Positions 41,400 through 53,459 of a stretch of DNA of 64,000 bases are shown one piece after another. Each line of letters opens with the position of its first letter. Positions within the stretch are counted from its first letter, which is position 1. Source of the DNA: Phaffia rhodozyma (Eukaryota > Basidiomycota > Tremellomycetes > Cystofilobasidiales > Mrakiaceae); contig JACGZH010000001.1 of the NCBI GenBank assembly GCA_014706385.1, forward strand, positions 930,001 through 994,000. Direction: 5' to 3'. The notes under the pieces were generated by a model. That model saw nothing but the letters and a program-made list of their open reading frames with translations, did no database searches and was not told the DNA's origin. The position numbers and the translations under genes are program-made.

Positions 41400-43949
41400 C
41401 TAACCCTCAAGGGCGACCTCCTGGATACTATATAAGCCCAAAATGGAAGAAAGAGATGTTAGTCACATTGTGGACGTATTCGGGGCGCTATACTTGACGA
41501 AATAAATCCTCAACGTACGCTTGGGTGATAATCTTGATCGCTTTGTCCATCTCCTCCTCAGTCACGATAAGCGCAGGAATAAATCGGATAACCTAAGGTA
41601 ATGAGGTAAGAGGCGCGAAACAACAATGTTAGTCTTATATCCACATATCTTAACGAGCAAGAAACATGTAAGAAAAGAACGAACAGAGTAGATAGATGTG
41701 GTGAGCAGCATCAAACCCTGCTCGAAGCACTTCTCCTGAACTCGATTATGGATGTTGGTTGGGATCGCCTTACCGCTCTTGAGCGACAACTCGCAAATCG
41801 GGTCGTTGGGAGCATTGAACTCTAGCCCGATCATGAGCTGTACCCAATGCCACAAAACCAAAAATAAAATGAGCAATCGATTCAAGAGGGAGCGATTGTA
41901 CTATATGTCGATTACTTACACCAGAACCTCGGACTTGAGCAATTAAGTGAGACGTCTCAGGCGCAGCGGCGACCTTGTGGAGAGCATCAAACATCTGCTT
42001 GGATCGTGCGACGACGTTTCCAAGGATATCCTGCTCGTCGAACTGATAGAGAAATGGAAGAAGACAAGGTTTAGGTCAACGATACATAAAGGCTTAGCAT
42101 GTACAGGAAGAACAAAAGTAAACTTACTACATCCTGAACGGCGACAGCAGCAGCGCATGACACGGCATTTCCAGCATAAGTTCCTCCAAGAGAACCAGGA
42201 GGCATGCTACCCATGATCTCCTTGGTGGTAGCAATTCCAGAGAGAGGGAAACTGTTCCATCAGGTAAATAGGACAGACGGATTACAACTTAGCCATGGCT
42301 ACTAACTGAGAAAGAGACATCTCAAACTTCGAACAGGCCAAGTGGTACATACCCATTGGCAAGTCCCTTGGCGAAGATAAGAACATCCGGCCTGACGCCT
42401 GAATACTCAATGTTGAAGAATTTTCCGGTTCGGCCAAATCCGGACTGAGGTTCGAGAACATGGACAATAAGATTTGGATGTTGCGGAAAAAAAGATTGAG
42501 AAAAATATTGACTCAGATGACATATGAAGAGAAATGGATCAGCCTGTGTTCCATGTGACTGACCTGAACCTCATCGACAACCATCAAAATGTTGTTCTTG
42601 TCACAGATCTCTCGCACCTTGCGTAGGAACGCAGCGGGAGTCTGAATGTATCCGCTGTTGGTTAAACCAAATCAACAAAAGAAGTTAGATCCCGTTTCTA
42701 GATATATGTGATGGTAGTGAGACTTACCCCTCTCCCAAGACAGGCTCAATAAAGATGGCGGCTGAGAAGATGATTTCCATCGACAAGATCAATCGTGAGT
42801 CACTTGAAGCTAACGTCTAAATGAGACTAACAGAGGGATATACTTACCAGTATCGATTGGGCTCGACCTCTGCTTGAGCAACAATTCCAATTGGTAGACT
42901 GCCATTCTGACTAGCTCGTCCTCAGGAGTATCTGGGCTAACTCCAAGACTGTGCCAGTAGGGGAACGGACAAGTGTGCACCCCAGGCATAACACTTCCGA
43001 CTCCCTCAGAGTATATCACCTTGCTCTTGGTGAGCGCAGAAGCACCGTATGTCCGGCCGTGGTATGAACCTTGGAGGACTATGATGTTGTTCTTGCCGGT
43101 ATGCTTTCGAGTTACTTTGATCGCTGCCTCGACGGCTTCAGAGCCCGAGTTCCATAAGAAGAATTTAGAAAGAGAAGGATCGGGCATTCGCTGAAGCAAT
43201 CGTTCGACTGTATCAATAGCGAATGTTAATGATGATGAACAGCAGATATACAAGTACACGACGCGAAGAGACCTACCGAGCTGGATGTACGGTCGGTTGA
43301 ATCCGATAGCATTCTGAGCGTGAACGATCTTTGCAACCTGAGACTGGGCGGCAGCGGTGATCTTTGGGTGGCAGTGTCCAAGGTTGGTCTACAATATCAA
43401 CAGATGAAAGATACCGAGTCAGTCTCGATGGTCTCGGTGTAAGCCAAAAATCAGCGGTGGGCATTTACCACTCCGATACCCGACGTGCTGCACAGAACAG
43501 GGACAAGAGAATAGCGTAGGTCTAAATAACTCGAATCTGCATGCAAGGAGGATAGGGATGGTTGAACTCACAAATCAAGCATCTTTCGGCCATCCTACAT
43601 TTCAAAGATTCGTTGAGCAGGTTTTGAACATCAGTGAATCACACATCTTCGAACACGAAGAAACATAAGATTGAACATACTCCTAGAGTGACCTCTAAGC
43701 CCTGACCCTCCTCCATAACAACGTCCCACTTTCGACCACTGGGTTTAATACATTCATAAGAAATGGTGTCAAGATACAATTCTAGAGCACATGTACTCAC
43801 GTTGCTTGAGTAATGTGCTCTCGACCGATCGTGACCAAGGCCTCATGATTGGTAGTGGAGGGAGTGGCGAATCCCCTAGCGGAAGCCTGAGTGGCTACCG
43901 CAAATGCGCCCACACGGGAGGCAGTCGTTCGAACGGAGGTGGTAATCAT
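41400..43949 (-). CDS. UGA1: 4-aminobutyrate aminotransferase, mitochondrial (class III PLP)
   Basis: Fourteen exons: 43801-43949, 43681-43738, 43572-43594, 43469-43487, 43277-43388, 42848-43207, 42728-42761, 42564-42654, 42353-42444, 42128-42251, 41920-42042, 41685-41837, 41519-41592, 41400-41427; 479 residues. Class III transaminase marks: NLGHCHPKI, FFLWNSGSEAVEAAIK, GSYHGRTYGASALT, IFIEPVLGEGGY, VVDEVQSGFGRTG and the PLP lysine in LIFAKGLANGFPLSGI (about Lys308). The family removes the amino group of GABA onto 2-oxoglutarate. The N-terminus TTSVRTTASRVGAF is basic and hydroxylated without acids, fitting a mitochondrial presequence. The sequence resembles the prokaryote-type GABA transaminase more than yeast Uga1, so the symbol is functional only; a related omega-transaminase is possible. 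A 19-nt exon supplies TSGIGV. Confidence 0.85.
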
Positions 43950-44237
43950 TTTGAAGAGTAAGATGTTGTGCAGAAGAATATGAGAGGATCTGAACGTGGG
44001 CGAAAGAAAAAGTAGATCTAGAGGAAAGAAAGAGATTGAAAGAGACCTTTAAAGAGATAAGACGCTTAAGTGTCGCTTGAGTTATTTAGCCGACAGAATA
44101 ACCTGCCGGTTACTACCCCCATCTTGAGATAATAGGCGACTTTGCCAATCGCGCACCGCCGATTGAATTTTAGGAAGCGCTAGCGCTCGGACATTCAATC
44201 AGTGACTCGAGTTCACATTATCTGGTCAGATATCAGC
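43950..44237. promoter_or_regulatory. Divergent promoter aminotransferase / WD40 gene
   Basis: 288 bp between start codons. A/G-rich near the aminotransferase start. No coding sequence. Confidence 0.45.
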
Positions 44238-46261
44238 ATGTCTTTCGCGTTCGAGCTTCCTGGTGAGTCAGCTGGTCATCTTTGATTGTGTTTGATCTTC
44301 AGCTTGCTTATGTCCACTCGGGGTGTACAGGATTTGTCTATGATCCCATAAAGAAGAAATATTTGTTCGTTTGAGTCATTGTCATAGACACGGCTCTGTG
44401 TCGCTTTTCTATACTAGCTTATTCAACCATGCCAATCTATCGACTGCTTTGGCCCTTGTGTTGATTGTATGATGTTTCGGTCACGTCAGCCCAACACCCT
44501 CGTCCTCTTCATCTCAGGCTGGTTCCTCTCGGTCCTCTGAAAGACGTGACCAACCAACCAAGCGTCACTTTGAGAAATTACAGAAAGAGTCGAGAAAGGG
44601 AAAGGAGAGAGCATTCAATCTTCCTGGAGGAGGTGGGACGGTTGGAGCATTGTGGGAGATGAAAAGAGGAAACATAGCACTGAGAAGTTTGGACAGGTCT
44701 CGAGAGTAAGTCTTTCTTCTTATATGACTCTCGTCTCTTCTCTTTATCAGACGTGTCCTCATATAGGGGAGAAAACATCTCCTGGTTTGACGCCCGCTGG
44801 AGCAGGGATTTATCGAGAGCAGCGCTGTTAGGCTTCGTCTCGAAGGAATCCAGCTATCTACCATTATCGACCCCCGAAGCCTTCGTCACTTGTCTAGCTG
44901 TATGTAGCATTCTGTTAGCTCTGAACTTGTTCTTCTCGTACGAATCTGACTCTTTATTGGTGCCCTTCTTGAACGTTCCACAACCATGCCTCAACAGGCG
45001 AAAGATGACGTAGTCTTGGCGGGCGATTCCAAAGGATCGATCCATTCTTTGAACATGTCTTCTTCGTCTGGATGGATGTTCCGGATAAATCTGATGAACA
45101 GTCCTGTTCGTAGAATTTTAATGAAGAAAGGCTTGTTGACTGAGGACTAATGCCTGGTCTTTTCATTGTCTTACTTTCCGTAGATTACATCCATTAATAT
45201 ACATCAAGATAGATTCATAGCTACCTCCTTCGGACCGTCTCCAGGACTCTTGCATGCTCCTCTAGATCAGGAGAGTACACCAATGTTTATCATCCGACCT
45301 CAAAAGGCAACAGACGTATGGTCCAGCTTGTTCCTTCCTAGTGGAGGCATTGTGTTAGGTCTGTGCTTTCGCGCGCGTCCTATGATCAAAATCATTCAAG
45401 ACACGAGAAGAAACCTGATCGTTGTTGTTCCAAATTAATCATTTGATCATTCATGACATCCTTTTCAAGGCTGCGATTCTCAGATTTTGAGCACGCCGTC
45501 TCCAATCCATTCTCCGCATCTTCAGGTTAACGCTACCGACAAGTCATCTGTGCTCTGTATGTCTTGCCTCTCACCTTCCCCCTCGACTTTTTTGGCTGGC
45601 CTTCGTTCAGGTTCCGTCAAGCTGTTTGACACTCGGTCTAGCTGGCAAGGTGGAAGAGGCATGCATCCGCAAGGTCAACGGCAGAAACAGAATCTGGGTG
45701 AGGGCGGCGAGGTGATTCGATTGGGCACTCCCGTAGTAGGGATGGTGGATATGGGGGGAGGCCTTGTTTGTTGCGGTGGAATGAATGGAGACGTCAGTCA
45801 CGTCCGGTCTTCTCTCACCAAAGCCTAGCTGACAATTCAAGGCCGTTCTCTACCTTCAATAAACATGTTTGAAACAGTTGAACATTTATGATCTTCGATT
45901 TCTTCCTAAACCTAGCCGGTTCTCTCCATCTCCGACCTTGCCTTCTAACGTCACCAAAGCACATTCGACAATGGTTCCCTGTACTTCACCATTGATTTCT
46001 CTTCCATCGCATCAAAACACATACTCGACGGGTCTCCCTCTCCTGTATCATGCTTCATCTCGTACGATCTTAGCTTCGGGTCAGGATAGACGTATCCGAG
46101 CCTGGGACGCTCGAACAGGGGCTATAATGTGTGACAGGGAGGATCAGCGTGGGATACTCAGTGAATCCCCAAGGGACAAGGAAGTCAGAGGCTTGGTGGA
46201 GCTTCATGGAGGAAGGGAGATTGGATTAGTTGATGGTGATCGCTGGCAGGTCTTTGGATAA
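44238..46261 (+). CDS. DCAF4-like WD40-repeat protein
   Basis: Eight exons: 44238-44262, 44331-44364, 44490-44705, 44767-44899, 44998-45105, 45184-45358, 45470-45792, 45878-46261; 465 residues. The start FELPGFVYDPIKKKYFP is the conserved opening of DCAF4/WDR21 proteins, substrate receptors of CUL4-DDB1 ubiquitin ligases. WD-type blades include VLAGDSKGSIHSL, FLAGLRSGSVKLFDTRS, LNIYDLRFLPK and LASGQDRRIRAWDARTG. The FDTR, YDLR and WDAR triplets are WDXR-like motifs that family members use to contact DDB1; this role is inference. Exon 4 starts after the TATAG at 44766; the earlier ATCAG would run into a stop. Confidence 0.82.
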
Positions 46262-46922
46262 TTAGTTCTTTCTCGGAGAAAAGGCGTCACCCTTGCTTCC
46301 ACTTGGACGAATAGACAGACTTGAAAGAATGGGCATATGCGTAGTGACTTTGCTTACTTTGCCTCAAAAACACTTTGCTGCCTGATCAAATCTCTCATGT
46401 TTCCTTGCCCCTACTGATCATGAGTATAGAGACATGAATGCTGGCTCACCGGCTGCTGATCGGTTGCCTAGCTCAAACTTCATTGTGCCTCATCCCTGTA
46501 TTGTCCCTCGTAGAGGCTCTAAAAAATGACCACTCCGTTTGTTGGCTTGTTGTTTTCTTCTTCTCTAGTCTCTTCACAGATCCTGTCTCGACCCTGACCT
46601 GTTCCTGTCAATTATTCATTATAAAGATAGTCCTCGACTAGTTCCTCTTCTTTCTTTCTCTTCTCATCTTCTTTTCTTCCTCTTTTCTTTTCGTCCCGTC
46701 TATCGAGCTCATCTTCCAATCTTCCACCCGGCACATCCTTCCCTACCATCCACTTACCGTTGCTGTTACAAAACAGCCGATATCAATCTCCGGCCAACTC
46801 ATCTTCTCCATCGCATCACTCGCATATTATCCATACAACTTTGATCTTTCGCACCATCCCATTGATCCCTGTCGCCCATTACACCCCCGACCTCTTTCCG
46901 TCAAACTAACTGATTTCTGACA
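46262..46922. promoter_or_regulatory. Leader and promoter of the two-RRM gene
   Basis: 661 bp. From about 46640 to 46760 the plus strand is strongly T/C-rich (TTTCTTTCTC, CTTCTTTTC), as expected for a core promoter or 5' leader of an expressed gene. No protein gene seen. Confidence 0.5.
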
Positions 46923-49056
46923 ATGTACCCTACTCACCAGGATGCAACCGTTGCGGCTATTCCCGAAACCCAGACTCTGTCTGGACACCCTGGCCAGATT
47001 ACTCCTCAGTTTGCCATGAATGAGTTTGGCCCTCAGGGTTTGTGCCTGTTGTTCCTGTTCTGTTCTGATCTGATCAAAACACTCGCAGCGCTTCTGACCC
47101 CTCATACTTTTATCACTTTGAGTGCAGCCGGTCAGCTTTTGCAGGCTCCGACCCTTGTTCCTCCCACCCCAACTCCCACTGGTATGTGCTGCTTCAGTGA
47201 AAACATTGGTACCTCGGCTGTACCTGATGTACCTGTCATGCTTTGTGTGCACAATCAAGTGTTCCTGTCTAGGTTACCTCCCACATGCAACGAAGTTCAG
47301 TTAAGTGCTCTCGGTGCTCCATTTGGAACTGTTCGAAGTGCGAGATTTGTCGCCAAACCTGGCGAGGGAAAGTCCTTTGGATTCATCATGTTTGCTGGAA
47401 GTAAGTGTCGGATTCGTTCTTGTCTACGTAGGAGTTTAATCTGATGTTATCTGTCTCTTGCTCAGTCCCCCAAGCTGTAGCCTGTATCCAAGGTTTGTCA
47501 GAAAAGGGGTACAAAGTTGGGTATGCTAAGGTTGGTCACTCTCTTGTCTCTTCTACATGGGGTGTATGCTCATCTAGGTTGATGTCTACCTTATGCGCGA
47601 ATAGGAAACCCTCAAAGAGAAGCTAGAGAGGGTAAGCTTTTTGTATCTGCATCAATGCTTACCAGACCATGCGCTGACTTGCTTTTCTCATCACAGCTTG
47701 CAGATCCCTTCGAGACCAACCTCTATGTTAAAAAGTAAATGTCAGGTATCACTCTATCGTCTATAAGCTTTGGTGCTGATGACTTTCATGTACATCTATA
47801 GTTTGCCTGTCAACTACCCTCAGGAGGTTCGTATCCATCGTTGCTGAACATGTGTGTGTGTTTGAAGAACACTGCTGATTCTTTCTCTAAATTGTTCATA
47901 TTCAGGCTCTCGAGGTCAGCAACGCACATCTTATACCAATTCTATCTGTTTCTTAAACTCAACTGTACGATCACTTCTACCCTTATTCCAGCGGCTCTTT
48001 GTGCCCAATATCATCGTTTCGAGCAAAATGCTGGAAAGCGGCAAAGGTGGGGTCGATGGAAAGGGTGTCGTATGTATAAATCCTCCATTTTTTGTTATGC
48101 GCCGAATATTTATCTATGTTTTCATCTAAATTCGTGTCTCAGGCTCTTGTTCGGTAAGAATACTCGTTCTGTTGGGCATTCTTGGTGATGCTGAATAGTG
48201 AACCTTACTTGGTCGACATTATAGACTTCAAACCAGAGAAGAAGCTCATCTAATGATTGACAAGGTATTACAAATATAGATGCCTCGCGAGAAGTTGTTG
48301 TATATGCAGCTCACCTTCTTGATTCCCTTCTATGTCGCCTCTTCGTTCAACTTACCCCCTGAAGCTTCATGGCAAGATTTTGTCAGGCGCAAGTGCTCCT
48401 TTGGTACGTCTTGATCTGCTCTCGTATAAAAGGATGACTAAAGTTTGAATAGCTCATCTTGTCTACATTTGTCAATCTGTATAAAAGGTCGTCCGATTTG
48501 CTGATAACTCCGCTCAAAAGGGCGTGCGAGAAGATGCTGCTAAGACGAAGAAAGGCTCACCTACACAAGAGGAAGCAGTTTCCAGTCCTGAGAGTTGGAC
48601 CGGCCCTCGAACGTTGGTAGTTTCTTTTGGGATCTGACTTGGTTCTCAATCATGTTACTCATACGGTGTACCTTGTTTTTCTGACCCGAACTTCAACTTA
48701 GTCCGGCCTCGCCTCCTTTTATCACCCCTGGCTACGGCTTGAACCCTGCCTCTCTTCAATTCAACCCTTACTTCCAAAATTATGCTGCCAACGGAGCGAT
48801 CTCTTCTCAAATTCTCTCGATGGATCTGGCCCGAGCCATGTACGGAGCTAATGCAGCGCAAATGTATCGACCCGGTGGCCAAGGGCTGGCAGGCGAACTT
48901 AATATGAAGGCACAGGTTGGGTTAGGATTCGGAATGGGGGGTATGCAATCTATGTATCAACAGCAGCACCATCACCATCAACAACAGCAGCTAGGCCGGA
49001 AACAACAAGGAGCGCATGCTGGAGAGCATGATGAGTGGAACGGTAACCGATGGTAG
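46923..49056 (+). CDS. Two-RRM RNA-binding protein (RBMS/MSSP-like)
   Basis: Fourteen exons: 46923-47037, 47128-47181, 47260-47400, 47466-47530, 47605-47631, 47697-47734, 47802-47826, 47906-47914, 47992-48069, 48143-48153, 48225-48264, 48365-48403, 48488-48612, 48702-49056; 373 residues. RRM1 runs from VFLSRLPPTCNEVQ to RNP1-like KSFGFIMFA. RRM2 begins with RNP2 NLYVKNLPVNYPQEAL and ends LVVRFADNSAQKG, an ending typical of RBMS/MSSP proteins, but its RNP1 (GKGVALVRL) is degenerate. The C-terminal third is Gly/Met/Gln-rich with a HHHHQQQQ run and is probably disordered. RRM2 is built from exons of 25, 9, 78, 11, 40 and 39 nt; two are microexons. Such proteins bind A/U-rich RNA or single-stranded DNA; target unknown. 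Confidence 0.83.
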
Positions 49057-49501
49057 CTGCTGTAGCGTTTTTGCTTCTCCCATTCTTTCTTTCTCTCAAT
49101 ATCTCCTTCTTCTCTTACTATTGACTTCACGCACTTCATCCGTTGATACCCAGACTCCACTTCACTTCCTTGATATCTTTTAGTGCACATTCATTTCTGA
49201 TCGCTTTTCTCTCATATCTTATAGTGCCAACTCCTCTTTTCTTGTGTTGTTCTATTATTCTGAGCATCCTTTGCTTCATGATGGGCCGTATTTCTATAGC
49301 TGAAAATTGTTTGATAAGGTGATAGTGAGAAGTTGTATACAAAATAGCTGAATTATGTTGAACGTCAGAATCAAACTATGTAAACATTGATACAAGATAA
49401 GACTACGAGGTTATAATAGAAATCAAGATGAGGAAGACAGTTATTACAACTTGGAATATTCAAATTATACTAATCAAGCAAAGGAAAGAAGAGTGCCCTG
49501 C
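49057..49501. other. Convergent 3' flanks, no gene seen
   Basis: 445 bp between the stop codons of the RRM gene and the small membrane protein gene; A/T-rich in its second half. Confidence 0.55.
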
Positions 49502-50035
49502 CTAAGCAGATTTAGCCTTCTGCTTTATGTTACCAGCCGTCTTCTGAGCCGTTCGAGATTGAAGGACAACAAGGACCAAAGCAATAGCTCCGATAACCAA
49601 TTTGTTATCTGAAACCCCACAAAACGAATGATAATTCCGTAAACTTATCGTCAGTTACTCGTACGCTTGTAAAGATAGCATCTTATCTTTCGAGTGAAGA
49701 TAACAGAACGTACTCCACAAAAGCTCTAGCCCATCGACGAACAGCTTGGCGACGCCTTCTAATGTAGCTTCGGATACATTGAATGTCGTCTTGAGGATCC
49801 CAGTAACGATGTTCCAGACTAGGATCGTCGCATTCTCCAATACAGAGAAGATTGTGTGGCAAACGGCGTAGAACCTGATACAAGGATACACCAGATGGAT
49901 TATAATTAGAAAAACCAAGAAGAAGTCAATGAGTAATTCAAAAGGTTTGAAACAAAGATGTACTACGAACGTATCATAAACAGCCCGGAAGACAGACACA
50001 ACAGCGTCAAAGAGGGATTGCAGAGGATTGGTCAT
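49502..50035 (-). CDS. Small tail-anchored protein of unknown function
   Basis: Exons 49971-50035, 49714-49874 and 49502-49608; 110 residues. Not recognised. The N-terminal 85 residues alternate hydrophobic and polar residues like long amphipathic helices (LQSLFDAVVSVFRAVYDTF, TILVWNIVTGILKTTFNVS). Near the end KLVIGAIALVLVVLQSR is a short membrane segment followed by a basic tail QKTAGNIKQKAKSA, the shape of a tail-anchored protein of the mitochondrial outer membrane or ER. The amphipathic repeats recall perilipin-like or lipid-droplet helices, but that is only a resemblance. All three exons keep phase and the donors are GTTCGT and GTACGT. Confidence 0.72.
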
Positions 50036-50040
50036 TTTGG

Positions 50041-50066
50041 TAGATGTGGATGTGGATGTGGATGTA
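50041..50066. repeat. GATGTG hexanucleotide repeat
   Basis: About four copies of GATGTG in tandem directly upstream of the start of the small tail-anchored protein (50035). Lies in its 5' leader or promoter. May be a simple microsatellite. Confidence 0.6.
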
Positions 50067-50328
50067 CTTGTGGTATCGTCAGCAGAGATGTATTAAGGGA
50101 TGTACTTGAAGTTGAAAGGAGAGTCGTCCACAAGATCAACTAAGACATGCTTGATCACGGCTGCCCGCAAGCAGCTGTTGATGATCCTACCGTTACATAT
50201 TGTTTATGAGAGAAATGACGTCACTTTATCCTTGTTAGGGTTGCGAGAGGTAACATTCATGCAGATGCGGTCAAGTCCTGTGGGATAGCTAGTCCATGCA
50301 GTTCATATCACACAAGTTGAATCAACGT

Positions 50329-51904
50329 TCAATAATATATACTCCTCGTTCGGTGACATTCTACTAAGTTGCCTCCTTCCTTCGCCGCTTTAGCTTCCAT
50401 CTCTTTGGCTAAATCCCAGATCAGAAAATCTAACACCACACTCTCGATATCGACCCCATCTCGAAGTCGTCGAAGGGTCTTTCTGACTTCCTCGATGGCG
50501 ACGATTGAGCCAGCGCGAAGTTCCATCTCGAGCCTCGATCCATGAGGAAGATTAGCATGCGAGGAAAGGGTTTCGTATAGAGAGGGAGAGTATGTCAACA
50601 GTTTCAACGTATGTAAATGTTGAGGAACCTGATAATGATTTAAAGAGGTCCCGTCATAATCAAGTCAGAATTGTTGATTCCGCATACAAGACGGCAAAGA
50701 TATGATCAAGAAGCACGCACTCGATAGTCTGGGAACATTGTAAGTTCTCCAAGACCATTAGGGAAGATAGGATGAGGTATCGATGAATCAGAAGGATAGA
50801 ATGCAGCCCTTTCAAGATAAAATCAGGTTTTTACATCAACAATCAGCAAACTCGGGGCTAGATTGATGCGTTTGTGAAGAAACAAACATACCACGTCTCT
50901 GCAACTAAGATCTGAGCTCTCTTCCAAAAGCATACCTTCTCTCCCTTCCATAATCCCTCGTCCCTAAAACTCTCGAAGACTCTAACGACTTCTTTGACAA
51001 GATCAAGCGCTCCTCTTCTCTCATCTTTGGAGAAGAAATCTTCCAGAAATCCAGCCCAGGAACCGTTGTAGTTGTTGCTAGGCGAGCAGAGGATAGAACC
51101 GTTCTTCTGGAGAATGGAAAGCCGATCTTGAAGAAGAGGAACTTCTTCCTTTGATGGAGAAGTTGGCGCGAAAAGAGATTTGATGAGATCGGCGGAGTTA
51201 GTGGATGAATAGAATGAAGGGTCTGTGAGGGGATGTCCATTCTCTAGAGCTAGTATCGCGAAGGAAGATATCGAAGTAAAAGAATAAGTCCTTTAGATCG
51301 AGTTGCTTAGCATACGCAAATCTGGGTAAGAGTGCGTACCTGAGTTGACGACGGCTAAGAGTCCCCAATAGCCTTCCCAACGTTTCTTCTTCCCTCCTAG
51401 TCCCTTCCATCCATCCGCATACCATTCCTTTCCCCACCTCTCTCCAGAGGGCAGATCACTCCAGAACGAAAAATTCAAAGATGATACGAAAAAGATCCAG
51501 TCTAAGCAGGCCTTATCGTCCTGATTAAATTTGAGTTTCGGAAATTGGAGCGAACATTTATTGGAAGAGGGGGTTGATGCTGGTAGTAGATGGAGCGGTT
51601 GAGTTTGCCACGTGAGAGGAGAATATGTTGTCAGATAGGGAAGGAGCTGTTCGGTTGTCAAGACGAATCTGATCAGTTTCGATTGTTTGGTCTCAAGCAA
51701 GCGAGGATACTCACAGATTCAGCCGCCTGTTCGATCTGCTCGTTGCATGACAATCTGACATCTTGAGCTTGCTTTTATATATTGGAATCATGACACATAT
51801 ATATCAGTCTTCTCACCTTAACTCGATTGGGTACTGATGTATTCACATACCGAATGAATCAGATATGCCGAGTCGACGACAGGGTTAGGATTTATGGAGA
51901 TCAT
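50329..51904 (-). CDS. Queuosine-salvage protein, DUF2419/Qng1 family
   Basis: Six exons: 51851-51904, 51715-51771, 51340-51646, 50892-51249, 50721-50808, 50329-50628; 387 residues. Family marks in order: NPVVDSAYLIHS, WIFFVSSLNFSFWSD, RWEGYWGLLAVVN with ALENGHPLTDPSFYS, KVCFWKRAQILVAETW, LTMFPDYRVPQHLHTL and FLIWDLAKEME. Qng1 (C9orf64, DUF2419) frees queuine from queuosine nucleotide so that it can be placed in the tRNA wobble position; eukaryotes cannot make queuine. The start was chosen at 51904 because that exon supplies the family opening and joins in phase to a 57-nt exon; an ATG at 51762 would give a non-homologous N-terminus. Presence implies that this fungus modifies tRNA with queuine, unless used only for salvage. 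Confidence 0.87.
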
Positions 51905-52106
51905 TGGATGTTGATGAAGGTCACTGAGAGACAAAATATCGAACGGCGCGATGTTTCAGGGATCGAAGGGAATCGCCCGAATTTTGATCCGGCCATCATA
52001 ACCATCATCATCTAACTTCGTGTTAGACATAATAGCCAACCACGTCTTTCGCCCACTCTTCTCTCTTCTCTTTTAGCTCAAGCTCATTCTCTCTCTTTCT
52101 CGCACG
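51905..52106. promoter_or_regulatory. Divergent promoter Qng1-like / SDHAF3
   Basis: 202 bp between start codons; T/C-rich toward the SDHAF3 start (CTCTCTTCTCTTTTAGC). Confidence 0.45.
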
Positions 52107-53108
52107 ATGCAACGCACTCTGGCTGTCAGATATGCGGCCACCGTCATCAAAGCTCCTCGTGATGTCAGAGAAGCGAGTGTCGCCCTCCTGCCGCCGATCC
52201 CGTGAGCTTCGAACTACTTTCTCGATCCTAGAGTGGACTCATACCCATCTGGGGTAACCGTTCACTAATGAGCGAACACTAGAAATATTGACATTAATCA
52301 TGGTTATATCACTTGTCTCTTAGGTTGTTTCGACGGCTACTTCGAGCTCACCGAAAGCTTCCAATAGACATGCGTTCTTTAGGGGATACCTATGTTCGAG
52401 ACGGTATGTCATATCAGTAACCTTCATGTACCTGTCACAACGGATTATGCATTGACATACGCCTCGATTGGCATTCTTCTTGTTCGTGCTACATACCCTG
52501 CATCTCTGTTCTGATAGAGTTTAAGCGGCACAAATCGACGGACAACCCGTTACATATCATTGGATTCTTATCTCAATGGAAACATTATCTTGATTCATTG
52601 GAGAAGGGAGAGCTCGATCGAGGAAGAACATTGGATATGGAGAAATTGGAGAAGGTATGACCGTGTTCTGTTTGCGACTCGTAGTTGGCGTGTCAGGAGG
52701 TTAGACTAAATATCCAACTTTTGAAATATTCTCTTTCTGGCGATGAGTAGATGTCCAATGAGGTACGTACCTGTCATCTTGCGACCTTTTTCTCTTTTTT
52801 TTTCTTTCTGTTTTCTTATCAAAAAATGTCGTTTCTCGCTTGTTCCCTCTCAGCAAATGGGACAGCTTTATGAATTGATGCATGCTGCGAAAAACATCTG
52901 GAAAACGTGAGTCTATCTCATATTTCTTCTCTTCCCACCTGCGCTCTGATATGAAGACATATATACTAAATCCCTATGTGAATGTGATTCTCTCAGTCCA
53001 GAAGAAAACCTCGAGCAGTCAGGCCTTGGAGATTCTGAGAGCGCTGAACAGGATCTTGAACAAGCTATAGAGAAAGATATGATCTGGAAGGATGGTGGCA
53101 AGAATTAG
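52107..53108 (+). CDS. SDH7: Succinate dehydrogenase assembly factor 3 (ACN9/Sdh7, LYR protein)
   Basis: Six exons: 52107-52201, 52324-52403, 52518-52654, 52751-52762, 52854-52906, 52997-53108; 162 residues. The core [34 protein letters not shown] and [17 protein letters not shown] is the conserved Complex1_LYR domain of ACN9/SDHAF3; the LYR triplet reads LFR here. The protein matures the iron-sulfur subunit of succinate dehydrogenase in the mitochondrial matrix and protects it from oxidants. The first 30 residues ([17 protein letters not shown]) form a basic mitochondrial presequence. A 12-nt exon encodes MSNE between the LEK and [13 protein letters not shown] helices. The acidic C-terminal tail is not conserved in the family. 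Confidence 0.92.
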
Positions 53109-53459
53109 CTCATAGGCGCTATTCTCGCTTTTTATTAGATTGATGTTGTTCTAAATGTGAACTCATGTGTGTTGATCTACCTGTTGTTACAATAGACATG
53201 CTTGATGTTGTCTGGATAGACGTATACGTTTGAGTATCGAGTGTGAGGAAACATGACTAACTTCAGTTGTGATTTTATGATTTATTACCTAAGATTGATG
53301 GGGACTAACTGTGTCGGGTCGGGGGCGTTCTGATGTAGTGCAAACTCTTCAGCACCTTCCGTTCACTCCACACCGTTCACTCCCATCGTCCACACGTTTA
53401 CACCCTTCAATACTTCCTACTCTTTCTTCTTGCTTCCTCTACTTCTTCTTGTTGACAAC
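53109..53459. promoter_or_regulatory. Intergenic, leader of next gene
   Basis: 351 bp. The last 100 bp before 53460 are T/C-rich with CTTCT repeats. No gene seen. Confidence 0.5.

Noticed and set aside
51715..51762. Start of the Qng1-like protein at the ATG at 51762
   Set aside because: It reads a different frame and loses the family N-terminus; exon 51851-51904 joins in phase and restores it.
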